From Cyclospora cayetanensis (Eukaryota; Apicomplexa; Conoidasida; Eucoccidiorida; Eimeriidae): 64,000 bases of DNA. The stretch is taken from contig NW_020312125.1 in NCBI RefSeq assembly GCF_002999335.1, positions 1 to 64,000 on the forward strand, written 5' to 3'. Every line of letters starts with the position of its first letter. Position 1 is the stretch's first letter. Below the pieces are notes generated by a model. It was not told the DNA's origin, searched no databases, and saw nothing but the letters and a program-made list of their open reading frames with translations. Position numbers and translations under genes: made by a program. Shown in pieces: positions 22,199-34,600 of the stretch.

Positions 22199-24296
22199 TC
22201 TGCACACAGACGCTCGGGTAAACCATTACCATTATACAACGGATTGCAGCCGTCCACAGCTCTGCGCTCAGAGTTGCTTCTCGTGCTAATCGGCGCAACG
22301 CGCGTATATATATGTATATATATGCATGCATAAATGTGTATACATAGCTGGGAATGACATGTGGTTGGAAAGGCACGTCTAAAAGGGCTGGTGGTAGCAA
22401 CATCGCTTTTTGGCTCAGAGCATGCATCCAGTTGAATCGCGCCTAGGTCGATACGTTTTCGGGGCTTATAAACGCATGCACCCCTATGACAATGCACAGG
22501 TAGGTCTACAAGTTAGTATTTGCAAGAAGAGACTGCGGAAGGCGGGGGAAGGGGGCGAGGAACACCCCAGGAAGCAGACAGAGCTACATGCGCAGAGAAG
22601 AGGGGGCTGAGGCAGCAACAGAAAGTGGATGCAAAGGCGGCTGGAGGCTACGAACTTCGGAGTGATGAGCTTCGCGTCAAAGGGGCTCAAGGGCACAGGC
22701 GGCTCGTTGAGACGATCGAGAGATACTGGCGAAGCGAGAAGGTAGTTTGGAAAAGGCTGAATTGCCGCTGCAGCCGAGTAAGAGCAGAGAGATGCACAAA
22801 GGCAATCTGAGACGTAGGCGAACCAAACTTTGTCAAGGAGAGACAAGAAGAAGGGACTGCACATCGGGAGCGGGAGCTCATGCATTGCACAAACACTCAC
22901 ATTCACTTACAGAAGAATCGAGGAGAGGCTACTTAAGGATACGCAGAGAATGGCAAGACAATGAAACAACATACAAACACGTACATGCGCACACACCAAT
23001 ACGTCAAAACACGCTAAGCTTACCTCCAATGTTCCTGCAAAGTGCCAACTGCCAGGCAGCCCAGGAGTCTACGGGAACTGCCAAACAGCGCCGCACGTCT
23101 TTGCTGCTTACGCGAATATGCTACGGCAAAAGCAGCAAAATGGAATTACAACAAGGGGTTTGGGGAGAGGGAGGGTGGAAAAGCGCGCACAGGCACACGC
23201 ACTGAAAAAGGCAGGCTTTGAGCGAAAGCGGCAGATCCTCAACGTCATTGCACAGCGACTAACAGCACGGGAAATAGGTAATAAGGCACAAGACGGAGAA
23301 TGAGGCAGCGTCGAAAACAGAGCGCAGCGCAAGGTGCAAGGGAAGCGAGAATTTGTGAAGATGCAGACCAAGAGACGAAGGAAGAGGCATTCACCCGTGC
23401 ACAGGCAGATGTACAGCGTTTGCGTTACACTGTCGGTGTATGAAGTAAGAAATCCAGGCACAGAGAGCTTTGTTCATAAGCCGAGAGGCCCCCCCCGCAT
23501 TCTCTCGTGCACGTACCTCAACTGCACTGTGATAGATGCATTGAACCTCGTAGATAGGTTCCTCAGGGAAGACGCGGGTTACCATTCCTACAGACAGATG
23601 CAGCACACACATGGACACCTACAACACAAGCACAAACAATGATAAAACTTTCTCTAAGCAAACACACACACACACACACACATATGCGTATGCATATATA
23701 GATATATATATATTATCTGTATACCTACACATACACATATGTGCACGTATACAGACATTTGCATATACACATACAGATACATGTTGACACACAGAATAAT
23801 AGAGGCATGTACATATACTCACCCATGTGCACAGAAGAGTGCATACATACACAAATACAAACATACACACACATATATACGCAAATACGCATATAAACAC
23901 AGATATGCATGTACAGGCGCATTTACATACATATACATATATATGCATATACGCGTATACACACATACACACACATACACACCGCAACAGCACATATATT
24001 CAGCCACATCTGCATACGCACACTTTGATAGATGTCATATGTATATCTATTCGTAAATAATGAGCACATAAATATGTGTATGCCTATACATACGGACATA
24101 TCCCCTCTACAAGTGCGCGTCTACGTATACATCGAGATAGCTGCACGCACACTTGCACAGGGAAGAGGGAACGTGGGCTGGAGCTAGATGGAGGAGGATG
24201 GACGTTCGACAAGAGCGGTCAGTGGAGGCGGCAAGAATAGACGAAGAGATTCCGAGACGGCCCTCCAGTAGAGCGCTCAAGATATCTGAATCCAGT
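22199..24296. other. 2.1 kb: no resolved gene, microsatellite at right
   Basis: Upstream exons of the RING gene should lie here, but none could be defined. Purine-rich unique sequence occupies about 22520-23350, and a CA/TA-rich repeat tract 23660-24000. Confidence 0.4.
23660..24000. repeat. mixed (CA)n/(TA)n microsatellite tract
   Basis: About 340 bases of ACAC, ACAT and TATA dinucleotide and tetranucleotide repeats with interruptions. Confidence 0.9.
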
Positions 24297-24547
24297 TCAG
24301 CTTAGACTAAGAAGAGCATTTTCAGACGCACCAACGTAATCGCAAGGATCAGAACCTTTATATTCTTCTGGATCTCTGTACTCACAGAATTCCCCAGGCA
24401 GCAGAACGCTCCCCACAGTCTCAAGAGGGAGGCAAGCGGTCTGCAGTCCTGCTGCGGCTGCTGCCGCTGATACAGCATCGGCTACACCCTGCTGCGCACG
24501 CTTGCTGACGCCTCCCCTCCACCGACGCGTGCTCGAAAGGCTGCTGC

Positions 24548-24645
<98 letters not shown>

Positions 24646-25584
24646 CTGTTGCTGCTGTTGCTGCTGGTGCTGCTGCGGGCAAGAGAGACAGGCACATAGG
24701 AGCGCAGATGCCGTTCGAAGAGCGCAGGATAGGCTGCAGCCGCTGCTGCTGTTGCTGCTGCGTCCTGCAGTGGAAGTCTTTGTGCGTAGCCTTCTGACTG
24801 CGGATTGCTGCAGCGCTCACAGCATCCGTTGCATGCAGGTGCTGGCGTTGGAGCTGCTATTCGTGATGCAAAACTCAGGGGAGTTGCTGCAGAAGCCTCT
24901 GAGCATGTGGAGCGGCTAGTCCTGCGAAGCTGCACGTCTCGTTCTTGCTTCTTATGCGGCTGCAGCCTTTTATGCTTTTTTGGCCTTTTGCCGCTGGAAA
25001 TACCAGTTCGCTGTGGGGTGTCTCGAGGAGGCAACGCGGTGGTTTGCCTGTGATTGCTTCCGCCAGTGTTTTCCATGTCCACATTCGCGCTGCTGTTGCT
25101 GCAGATGCTGCTGCCAAGAGCCAGTGACAGCTGCAGCTCGTGCTGCCCTTGAGACAGCCGCGCGAGCCGGGTAAGCCTCGTTGGGGGAGATTTTCTTCCA
25201 GGAAGAGACTCTGCATCAGAGGACGGCTGTAGCTTTGGGGGTATTTGCTCTTGGGAGTCGTCATGCTCCTGCTGCTGTTGATGGCTTTGGGGGTGAAGGT
25301 GGGGGTGGGGGTGATGGTAGGCAAGTTGATGATCCTGATTCTGCTTTTCCTGCTGATTCTGCTGCTTCTGCTGCTCCTGCTTCTCCTGCTGCTTCTGCTT
25401 CTCCTGCTGCTCCTGCTGCTTCTGCTTCTCCTGCTGCTGCAGTTGCATCCATCCCCCCCCATACTCAAATGGGTGTAAGGGCTGGACAGAAGCGAGATGC
25501 ACGAAGTCTTCTTCCCCATTGTCGTAGGCAACACGCAATACCAGAGAAGAAGGATCCTGTCGAAGAACTGCGCATGGCCAATAC
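24297..25584 (-). CDS. Tudor/Agenet-like start, Ser/Asn/Gln-rich protein (5' partial)
   Basis: The frame ends at 24297 and is best read from an acceptor CACTGTCAG at 25585; the frame is open to 25703. The first 35 residues, with YWPCAVLRQ and VAYDNGEEDFVHL, resemble Tudor/Agenet-type beta-barrels that bind methylated histones or Arg/Lys-methylated proteins. Next comes a Gln/Lys/Glu repeat, His/Pro-rich sequence and a central Lys/Arg-rich part (KRPKKHKRLQPHKKQ). A Ser/Asn run of about 45 residues in AGC/AAC codons follows. The C-terminus (LLPGEFCEYRDPEEYKG) is ordered-looking and acidic. The Tudor similarity rests on one motif. The 5' exon or exons were not found. Confidence 0.5.
24538..24676. 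repeat. CTG/TTG codon-length repeat (poly Ser/Asn on minus)
   Basis: About 140 bases of CTG and TTG triplets. On the minus strand they read AGC/AAC and encode a Ser/Asn run; other frames give spurious poly-Leu or poly-Ala/Thr frames. Confidence 0.95.
25340..25445. repeat. TGCT/CCTG-type triplet repeat (Gln/Lys/Glu on minus)
   Basis: Alternating CTG CTT/CTC triplets that encode QQEKQKQQEKQ-type repeats in the minus-strand frame. Confidence 0.85.
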
Positions 25585-26034
25585 CTGACAGTGGGAGTCG
25601 CAAGCAAGTCGCGCACAGCAGATCCTCTTCTGGAAAAGAGACTGCATAATTGTTTTTTCGGAGCGAAAACAGCAGGCAGGACACATGTACACCTTAATAA
25701 CAAAAGGAGAATTCGCGTCTGGTAGGCGCAGGAGCACAGGAACGATTCAAATCACGAAAGCCACCATAGAGCATTCCAGAAAAAAAAGAAGGGAGAGAGA
25801 GCACACGGCTGGAAACACTGGTCACATGGGAAGACTGTGGCAAGAACTAAAATCGAGGCAGGAGCTTCTTCTATTTCCTGCCCCCCAAAACCCCCCAATC
25901 CCTCCCTCAGTCCCTCCCTCCTTCCTTCCCTGCCTTCGCATACCGCAGAGCACCAAAGACTACTACTGTCCTTTAGGAAGGAAACACGGGCTAGTGAGCG
26001 CCAACGCCAAAGAAGAAACGAAGAAGGAAAAGTA

Positions 26035-26430
26035 CAACAAGAGGAAAAACAGTTACAACAGCATTAACAACAACAGGGGAAGAACACCAACAACAATAAC
26101 AAAAGCGGCAGCAAACAGCAGTAAGAACAACAGCAAAAACGGTAACAACAGCACTATCAACAACAGCAAAAGCGGCAGCAACAGCAGTAAGAACAACAGC
26201 AAAAACGGCAGCAACAGCACTAACAACAGCAGCAATAATAACAGGAGCAATCATAACACCAGCAACAATAACACAGCAGCAGCAGCAGCAATAACACAGC
26301 AACAGCAACAGCGATAACACAGCAGCAGCAGTAAGAATAACACCACCCCCACCAACAGCAATACCAACAACAAAACTGCCCCCAGCAGCAAAAACAGCAC
26401 CAAAAATAACAACAACAAAGGGACTCCTTG
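26035..26430. repeat. AAC/AGC-rich triplet repeat
   Basis: About 400 bases of AAC, AGC, AAA and CAG triplets arranged in longer units (for example AACAACAGCAAAAACGG repeated). It may be a decayed coding repeat. Confidence 0.85.
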
Positions 26431-26879
26431 TCAGCGTTGCTTACCTGCCTCCAAAGTCACTTTTTGTTGTATCGACAGTTGGATGCCACCACACGCGGAG
26501 CCGTCTTCCCACAAGGGAGGCGGAGAGTGCGCGCAGCCTCAAGTATCGCAAAAAGCAAAAGTTTCTCACAGGAACTGTAGCGCCACTGCAGCAAAGAGAC
26601 AGAAATGCATCGTGTCATGCAGCTGCATAACGCAGGTGGACAGGAAGGCAGCGCCTCGGCGTGTACTTCGCTCGCAGATTCGTCAGAGAAAAGTGCTTTA
26701 AAAGCAATCGAGCAAAACTTTGGAAGACTCAAAACAGACAGTGGAGAAGCAGAATCGCTAGGGGAGGCATGAGGCATGAGGCATCGACGCGAGGAACGCC
26801 CAAGGGAGCACAGAAGGCCAAAGGCAGCAGCCAAAGTGTGAAGCAGGAGGTAAGGCACCACAGGACGCAAAGAGAGAGA

Positions 26880-27286
26880 CAGACACACACAAATACATAA
26901 ATACATACAAACATACATACATACGGGTACAGACAAACAAATACACATACACACAGATATATATATATATATACCCAGATACAGATACATACACACACAC
27001 ACACACAGAGAGATGCATATACATACATACCCAGATATATATACACACACAGAGAGAGATATATATACATACATACCCAGATATATATATATATACAGAG
27101 AAAGAGATATATATACACATACATACCCAGATATATATATACACACACAGAGATATACATATACATATCCAGATATATATACACACACAGATATACATAT
27201 ACATACATGCCCAGATATACATACATACACAGAGAGATATACATATACATACATACCCAGATATATATATATATACACACACACAC

Positions 27287-27363
<77 letters not shown>

Positions 27364-27415
27364 CACACATATATATGTACATATATATATACACGTACAC
27401 ACATACACATACACC
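26880..27415. repeat. CA/TA minisatellite with CCCAGATATA unit, then (TA)n
   Basis: About eight units of roughly 45-60 bases. Each has CATACATACCCAGATATATA followed by CACACAGAGAGATATA, and they end in a pure TA run at about 27287-27357. Confidence 0.9.
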
Positions 27416-27643
27416 TATAGTTTTCTTGACAGTGTCTTTTTTGGGAGCTTTGTGCTTGAGAGGTTCTAGACTGACGGACTCGCATGGTGTTTGTTTTTAT
27501 CCATCCTGGTCGGCGTCATGTTGCCTTTTCGAGCAGAGTGGAGGTGCGATTTTGTGTGTATGTGTGTGTATATATATACATGGTTCTGTGTGTGTGCATA
27601 TGTGTGGTGTCGCTTGCTTGCGTGTGGGTGTTGGGTATTTCAG

Positions 27644-29320
27644 GGAGCTGCCTGCTAGCCAGCTTGCAAGTAGTCCGTGATTTCTTTGCGTTGGAATTCG
27701 CGTTGAGGCAACAGCGCGGCGAAGAAGAAGGCCGCTGCTTGCTGCCTCCGGAGGAGTCTGTAGATGCAGCATCTCCACGAGTGCCTGTGATGGCGATGGG
27801 AGCTGCTACTGCATCGGGGGATGCTGCTGCAGAAGCGAGATCGAAAGACGTGGTGACAACGTCTTCTGGACTATCGGATTCATGCAGCGCTGGGGTGTCA
27901 GCAGCAGACACTGCCGCGGCTTCGCCTCTCCAGTCGTTGCTTGCCTTTGCTAGACTTTCCCCTGGAGAACTCCCCCCGCTTTCTGTCCTTGATCCTTATT
28001 ACCAAGTTTTAAAGCGTGCTCTTGAGGTCGAGCCTGGTCCTGCGTCTCTCGAAGGTATTTCAGCAGCAGCTGGCGTTTTTTTGGCTCACACCGAAGCAGC
28101 GGAGTGCTAAACGTAGATTTTGAAGAAAGAGTGTCTAGCACAAGCGCGCTCATCTGCTCCCCTCCCTTGCAACGTTTGTGATGATGCGACTCTTCAGGCT
28201 TCTCTCAGGCTGCTCCTGGAGGAGGAGAAGGGAGAAGACCGGAGTGCCAGATGGACGAAGCGCTGGTGTGTGTTGACACAGACGGAAGTGGTGCTGTCGA
28301 GTTCACTGAACTTCTTGCTGCCTCCCTCACCTTGGCAGACTTAAAAGCCATGGAACCAACGTGCAGGTTCGTCAGAAGGAAACTAGGCATCCGCAGTCTG
28401 CACATCTCATGGGGAAATTCGAATAGCTTCCTACGCGCTGGCATTCCTCTCTCCTTCTTTCGCACTTTCTTTCTTCTTACTCACCTTTCTTTCTTTCTTT
28501 CCTTCTCTCTTTCTTTCTTCTCACTCAACTTTCTTTCTTACTCACCTTTCTTTCTTTCTTCTTACTCACCTTTCTTTTTTCCTTCTCACTTTCTTTCTTT
28601 CTTCCTCACTTTCTTTCTTCCTTCTCACTCAACTTTCTTTCTTACTCACCTTTCTTCCTTTCTCACTTTCTTTATATTTCGCATTCTCGCGGGAGTTGTA
28701 AATTCAGCCTGGCAGTGCGCTCGCTCTTTTCTTCCAGCGTTATCACGTAGAACCCCTCATATATCGACCCCTGAGCCGCAGAAGCAGCGCCTGTCGCTCT
28801 CCGTGTGTGTTGCTGGTTTTGAGTGGCGTGCGGGAGGCCGCTTTGATGTGCTCTATCCTGCGGAGACCAAGTTGCCCAGTGGACTGTTTCCTGCACTGCG
28901 CGTGTGGGGGACTGCAGCGTAGCCTTCCGTCTGCTGGATCGCAATGTCGATGGCTTCGTTTCTGCAAACGATCTGCTCTCGATTCTGCACTTTGACCCCC
29001 GGTCCGACTTGGAGGGCGTCTTGTTTCTGCAACGGCAGCGCGCTGATGCGGCGGTGGCTGCGTACGAGGCCGCTGCAGCCGCTGCGGGTGTCCATACACC
29101 CCCTGCGGGAGCGCTGCTGGATGAGACAGACTTGACAACAGGAAGGGATGAACAGGGTCAAGTCATTCAGGTGCCTTTAGGGGCCTCGCACGTCCTTCAG
29201 CTAGAGGGAGTGACTGCGGCAACAGCTCCGCTGTATGTCCAGGTCTTACGGGAGCTGAAGGCCATTCAGCCAAGGGCTAGTGGCCTATGGAACTTTGAAG
29301 AATTCATGAAACTCCTGTGA
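27644..29320 (+). CDS. EF-hand calcium-binding protein (CDPK-C-terminus-like)
   Basis: Three phase-consistent exons: about 27644-28054, 28198-28366 and 28918-29320 (stop TGA). Exon 2 has a canonical EF loop [12 protein letters not shown] followed by LLAASL. The join into exon 3 rebuilds a second EF-hand, [21 protein letters not shown], whose loop departs from consensus at one ligand (Val in place of Asp/Asn/Gly at position 4). The protein ends in NFEEFMKLL, the end of a further, loop-degenerate EF-hand. Spacing and LAASL/FEEFM endings resemble the calmodulin-like half of calcium-dependent protein kinases. Exon 1 ([17 protein letters not shown]) could be the junction helix. No kinase domain is seen on this strand upstream, where repeats lie. 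The 5' end is unresolved. Confidence 0.65.
28441..28676 (+). repeat. (CTTT)n polypyrimidine tract in intron
   Basis: About 230 bases of CTTT/CTTCTCACT repeats within the 551-base intron (28367-28917) of the EF-hand gene. One strand is almost purely pyrimidine, which may allow triplex formation. Confidence 0.9.
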
Positions 29321-30527
29321 AGGGAGCTTGCGTAGGGGTGAATAAACGTTACGTATTCTTTTCTGGAAGGTGGTTTTTCGCCGCCTTCACCAAGAAATGC
29401 AGCCACGAACGGACAGCGAGCAACGGAGCTCTTTTGCGCCAGCAGCCGTCGCCATGTGCATGCGGTGAAACGAGCAGTGATGGAGAGGACTACGCCAGGG
29501 GTGACCTCGCTTTCAAGGCGCTGAGCAGCCTTCCTCTTGCTGTTGCAATCACCAGACTCTAGGGCGCCACTCTGTCCTCTTTGTCTATACATTATTTGGC
29601 TCAATCGATGTAAATACATGTATGGCTGTGGGGTTCCCTTCAACTTGCCCGGGTGTTATTTTCACGAGGGCCGCTGAAAAAGATACCCTCTTCAACAACA
29701 CCAGCAAGCCTGGAAACAAGTTGAACAACAGCAGCCCACGCCGGGTTATTTCATGCATGCTGCACGTGCCTCCAATCTGAACCCTTATTCGCTCGATACT
29801 GCCACTTTCTTGGCTGCCCTCAGGAGGGGCGCGCACGACAAAACGCCATGGCCCGACCTGCCAAAGCGCCTTCAATCAGCCTTCTTACATGCCGCGAATT
29901 GCAGAAATGCCGCTTTCAAGGGAAGCTCTCGCAGTCTATTTCTTCCCTTGTGGCACGCGGAACTACGCGTCTATCTCTACCTTGCTTGACTGTCTCTTAT
30001 TAACTACCCCATTTAGGTGTGCATGCACGGTGTATGTACGTAGGGGAGCACAAACAGTGCCTCTAGCCGTGTTTAGACTTCTTCTAGAGTGCGCATTCTA
30101 ACAAATTCCTTCAGCCTTTCCCGGGCGAAGGCGAATTGCATGCATTCGCTCGCCTATAAATACTGCCTTTTGACCCCCCTATCTCCGTGGTTATGCCTGA
30201 GCCTGTCGGCCGCTTTCCCTCGCCGGGGCCTCTCTTGAAGGAACTAACGGCGTAGCCTCGGTGAGGGGTGTTGTGTGAGATCGACGAGACTGCCCGCTTT
30301 AGCCCCCAAAATCCCCGATGTTGTACGCAGCCACAGCTGCCGATGCAGCGGCATGCGGCATTCACGAATGGGCAGCGCGCCTGCCCCGAGACGCCCTTGG
30401 GGCCCTTTGATACGGCGACGATCTGCGCGGTGTCTATACACCGGGGGTGCTTTTCTGACCTCGCGGCTGCACGTGCCACCATGTAGACACCACGCAAAAA
30501 AGCGCACAAACAGGACGGACGAACTGA
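29321..30527. other. 1.2 kb convergent intergenic region
   Basis: Lies between the 3' ends of the EF-hand gene (plus) and the HIT gene (minus). No supported gene; overlapping short frames occur on both strands. Confidence 0.5.
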
Positions 30528-31607
30528 TCACAGCCTGCTTTGAATCTTTTCAATCATCTTCTTCGCCTCCTCCGGCTCAATCATGGACTTTGCACTGGCA
30601 AACTGCGAGAACAGACCATCACCCGTAAAACGGGGAACTACGTGAAAGTGCAAATGGAAGACGACCTGCCCTGCAGAGGCTCCTCCATTATGCAGCACGT
30701 TAACGCCATCGCTGCCCGTGGCCTGCATATCAAGACACATACATAAACACTGAATTAGTCAAGTTGATCGGGCGGTATCGGAGATATGACGCCACAATAA
30801 ATATACCAGAATAAATGTGAACCCACACACATGAGTGTATCCACACGCACACACACAGGAATCGAGAAACATGCATCCTTTCCAGTGTTCAGCTAGCGTA
30901 GCACTCCTGATTATAAAATATAAGGAAACAAACGCCAATAGCAAGCACGCAATCTTGATACAGTTTCTGAGACCTCGCTAGCAGCCCCTCTCTAGGGGCT
31001 GCTTTCTGTAGCGGATGCATGCTTTTGCGCCATATATAGCACCCCAATCAAGCCTCACTTGCTGCACTGCTCTGCAGAGTCTCGGCAATTCTTTGAGCAC
31101 ATCCGCCGCCTGCTGCTCGGTCAGGTCTGCAATAGTTACCGCTGGCGCCTTGGAAATTAAGAGTGAATGTCCAGGAACTGCTGGAAATGCATCCAAGATC
31201 GCAATGCAGCTTTCCGTTTCAAAGATCTGACGACAGACACAGAGGCGTGATAAACACATCCGTAAATGGTGGCGGCAAGAGGCACAGAGAAGGCACGAGG
31301 TCAGGAAGGAGGAAAGGTAGCGTATACACATTGTGAGCATAATTTCAAAGGCCGTCTGCCTGTGTGGAGGGCAGACACATAGCCGCCCTCAAAAGCGCTA
31401 TTAAGCTTCGATCCGCTGAATTTCAGCTGCCTGAACGCTTCCAGTTTTCTCTTTTGTACTGCGTTTGTAGTAGGCGGGGACGCCGGTAAAAAATCTCAAG
31501 GTGGCGCAAAGTTGGTGTTATTCGCTTGCCTTGTGACCAGGGAGTCTGCCGTCTAGTATTTTGGCGAAGACATTGTCTGGATCGTAGACGACGGTGTTTT
31601 GCGCCAT
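30528..31607 (-). CDS. HIT-family nucleotide hydrolase (HINT type)
   Basis: Three exons, 31607-31530, 31226-31059 and 30722-30528, give 146 residues. Exon 1 carries VFAKILDGRLPGHK, exon 2 the FETESCIAILDAFPAVPGHS core, and exon 3 the catalytic histidine triad VFHLHFHVVPR. HIT proteins of this type cleave the phosphoramidate or phosphoanhydride bond of AMP conjugates through the middle His. Both joins are phase 0; the first intron has a GC donor (AAG|GCAAGC), as no GT donor keeps the frame. The ATG at 31607 gives a usual HIT length. The frame is open further upstream, with another ATG at 31781 adding 58 residues. Family membership is firm. Confidence 0.9.
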
Positions 31608-34600
31608 TATTGCGTTGGTTGCGATTTTTCCTTTGCGTTCCCTGTTTCCGGCGAAGAGATCAGCAGGCGATGTTTGCACGGCGACGAAGTGGCATGAACG
31701 GTTCCGCAGATGGAGGCCGCGGGGAGGAGTAGCCGAGATGAATCCAGCAGCAATCGGCAGAAGAAGTCGATCGAATTTCATCTTCAATGATGGCAAGAAG
31801 AGGGAGAAAAGGCGTAAAGTGCTCGCCACGTTACGCTGCGCGGGTGGGGCTGACATACCGCGAACGACGGGGCCCTGCCGTATGGCGTGTGTGTCGTTCA
31901 AGACAAGTTTAGAAAGATATAAAAGGAGTAGGTCTTTATGGTTTCTGCGAGACAAAACCCTTTAGTATCATGTATTCGCAGCCATGGGTCCTTCCTCTGA
32001 GCAGTTCCAGCATTAAATGCCTCGAACGCCGCCCAGCTTTGCGCGGCTCCCTGTACTACCTAGAGCGCTTACGTTTCGCCCAGGGAACTTGCTCCCTCCT
32101 TGACTGTAAAGGAGTCAAAAAGCAGGAGTTGAGTAAGGCGTAATCTCATGATGCCTTGCGGAATTCCATCAGCTCCGAGGAATTCGAGAGGGAAGAGGTG
32201 CTTTTTTAAAAAAAAAATAGGACAGCCCGTAAAGACACCCCAAAAGCTTCTTCGAATGAGAGCGGCGCAAAGGGCTTGTATGTGTCCAGAAGGAACAGGT
32301 TGAGGAATCTGAATCATTCGCCTTTCGGAAGGCGTAACTCACCGCACGTATATATGTGTCTGCGCCGCAAAGCAGTACTCAAGTGGATTCTTTTCTGCTG
32401 CACCCATAAAACCCTTGGATGAACGCCTTGCACATAAGAGGACATTTCCTTTCGCTTCATCAGCCTTCCCGTTTCTGCCTTCCCCTCTGCTTTCTGTCTT
32501 TTCTATTGCCTCCTGCGTAGGCCGATGCGCGGCGTACATCCTCCCCAGCCACCACATCCTCCTTCCTCGCAGCCTGCCATTTATACAAGGGTGTACCCTT
32601 CTTTCCTCGACGCTCCGCGTTTCCAAGTTTGCAACCCACAACCAAAGCCGCAAAAAAAACAAACCAAAGATCAGTCGGCAGAGGCATTTCTGTACGTTCA
32701 CCGTAAAGCTATCCAGTGAACAAGCTACACTTACCCTTGAATTTGTAAAGAACTGATTGTTTGGCTTGGCTGTTCGTGTATCTTGGCTACTGTAGATTCT
32801 TGCCTGGTGAGGTTGGTATATGAAGACACCATGTGCTCGTCTGCACAAGTCGTTATATGCTGCTAGCTGTGAATGCTTAGACTGCGTTGAGGGTGAACCT
32901 CTGCGCACCTTAGCTGCCCCTTTCCCCCCACATCGGAGTCCTGAGGGGCGCGAGGAAAAGGAGGAGAGACGCTTTTGAGCAAACACTTAATAACTTTTAT
33001 CATAATTTCCTAGGGAGCCAACTGGCTACCTAGGGAGATCTTATATGGAATGCTTACATTTGGTGGCATATCATGCTGTGTTGCAGCTGTTACCCACTCA
33101 CCCACCTGCAGTGAATACGGTGGGGTGTCATAATCTTCTTCTACAGATTCTAGCTATTGATCAATTTATTTGGTAATTCAAAATTTCACTTTGAACGTCT
33201 ACAGTTTCGGAGGATAGAGACCCTCTTCCGATAGAATTTAACGCTGGCGCAACTCCTGTTGGGGCGAGACAGGCCAGCCTGCAAGCAGATGCGGCGTAGC
33301 AGATCTATAGCTGGTATAGGCATGAGCTGCCAAACGACAAAATGTTTGTCAGTGTATCAAAATATTCATGGCAATCAGAGAAGTACGGCGGCCGAAAGGA
33401 TGGACTATGACCCGGAAGATTTTATCAGCCAACTGAAGAGGTATTTGGGTTGGTACCCCACAGCTTAAATGGAACGCGTGCTCCTTGGGGCATTTATACT
33501 GGCATGAGAATTTGCGGCTTTGTTCGGTTCACGCCCTTGGCCGCCATGGACACTCCTTGTGTTCTCGCTAGTTGCCTGTTCCCCGGGCACGATCTGCCCT
33601 GAAATATGTTCCCCATCTGTGGCGATTTGGTTTAAAAGTTTCCAATTTTTACTCTTTTAGGTGTCCCCTACACCCAGATTTATGCATGAACACTCTCTGG
33701 TATGCTGTTTCTACATTCTTGCTTACCCATTTTGTGGCTTCAATAGACCTTGCAGCATGCACTGGCTACTCTGGCATGCAGACCTTGCTACATACAGCGT
33801 GGAGGCACTCCTAGGCTAGTATATATTTTCAAGTCCATTAAACAGGTTATTTTTCCTGTTGTCACGAAGCAGAAGGCTCACAATTTCATATCTCTGCCTT
33901 TAGCGAGGCACCGCGGTCGAGATTATTTAGTCCCTCGCTGTTGTGTAATATTAGTTACTCTATTGCCTTCCAGTTTTCTTTATGGGCTCATATCCACTGT
34001 GCCCAGTTCCTTCTCACTATTTTTTGCGGATCCACTTTCATGGGGAGTGACGATAGCGCGCAAAGGCTTGTCCTCAGCGCCTCGGTTCTCGATGGACAAC
34101 TACTGACTGCGAGAAAGTGTGCATTCGGTAGGGACGAAAAGTGGGGACAAATGTAACGAACTATGCTGCCCCTTGATACTCTAATGCACGGATTACATTA
34201 AATAATTAATAAAGGATTGACTATTGGATGGGCTGTTCGTATGTCTTACTGCGGAGTACTGCTTTCTCGGTACAACAAGACACAATGTTGCGTGCCTGTG
34301 CGCTAAAAATCATTTAGAACCAGCTGTGAATGATCGGAGTGCGTGGAAGGTGCAGCACCGTGCACCCTAGCTGTCTCGGCCTGCTCATGTCGGTAACTCT
34401 AAGGGGCGCATGTAAGGAAAGGAGAGCTTTTCTGGGAAATCACACAATAACTGTCACTTTTGCCTTAATGTGGACTCAATCGTCTCCTTACAGAGTTCCT
34501 TGGTGCGTTGTTGCGTAGGATCTCCGTAAAGGGATTCTAAGCCTCAAGGCCGATGCACAGCAGTGGAAAGCTATTAGCCTTCCTTCCAAAAGAGCTGTCG

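Larger units (their letters stand above)
25585..27643. other. simple-repeat island
   Basis: Apart from possible 5' exons of the flanking minus-strand gene, this stretch is simple-sequence DNA: AAC/AGC triplets at about 26035-26430 and a CA/TA minisatellite at 26880-27415. Long frames through it encode Asn/Ser or Tyr-Ile repeats and are not accepted as genes. Confidence 0.6.

Noticed and set aside
24502..24699. Poly-Leu plus-strand frame and Ala/Thr-rich minus frame
   Set aside because: Alternative frames of the CTG/TTG repeat that encodes Ser/Asn in the supported minus-strand gene.
26457..27485. 342-codon minus-strand frame and overlapping 218-223 codon frames
   Set aside because: They are translations of the CA/TA minisatellite (Tyr-Ile, Val-Cys, Tyr-Met repeats), open in several frames and on both strands because the repeat lacks stops.
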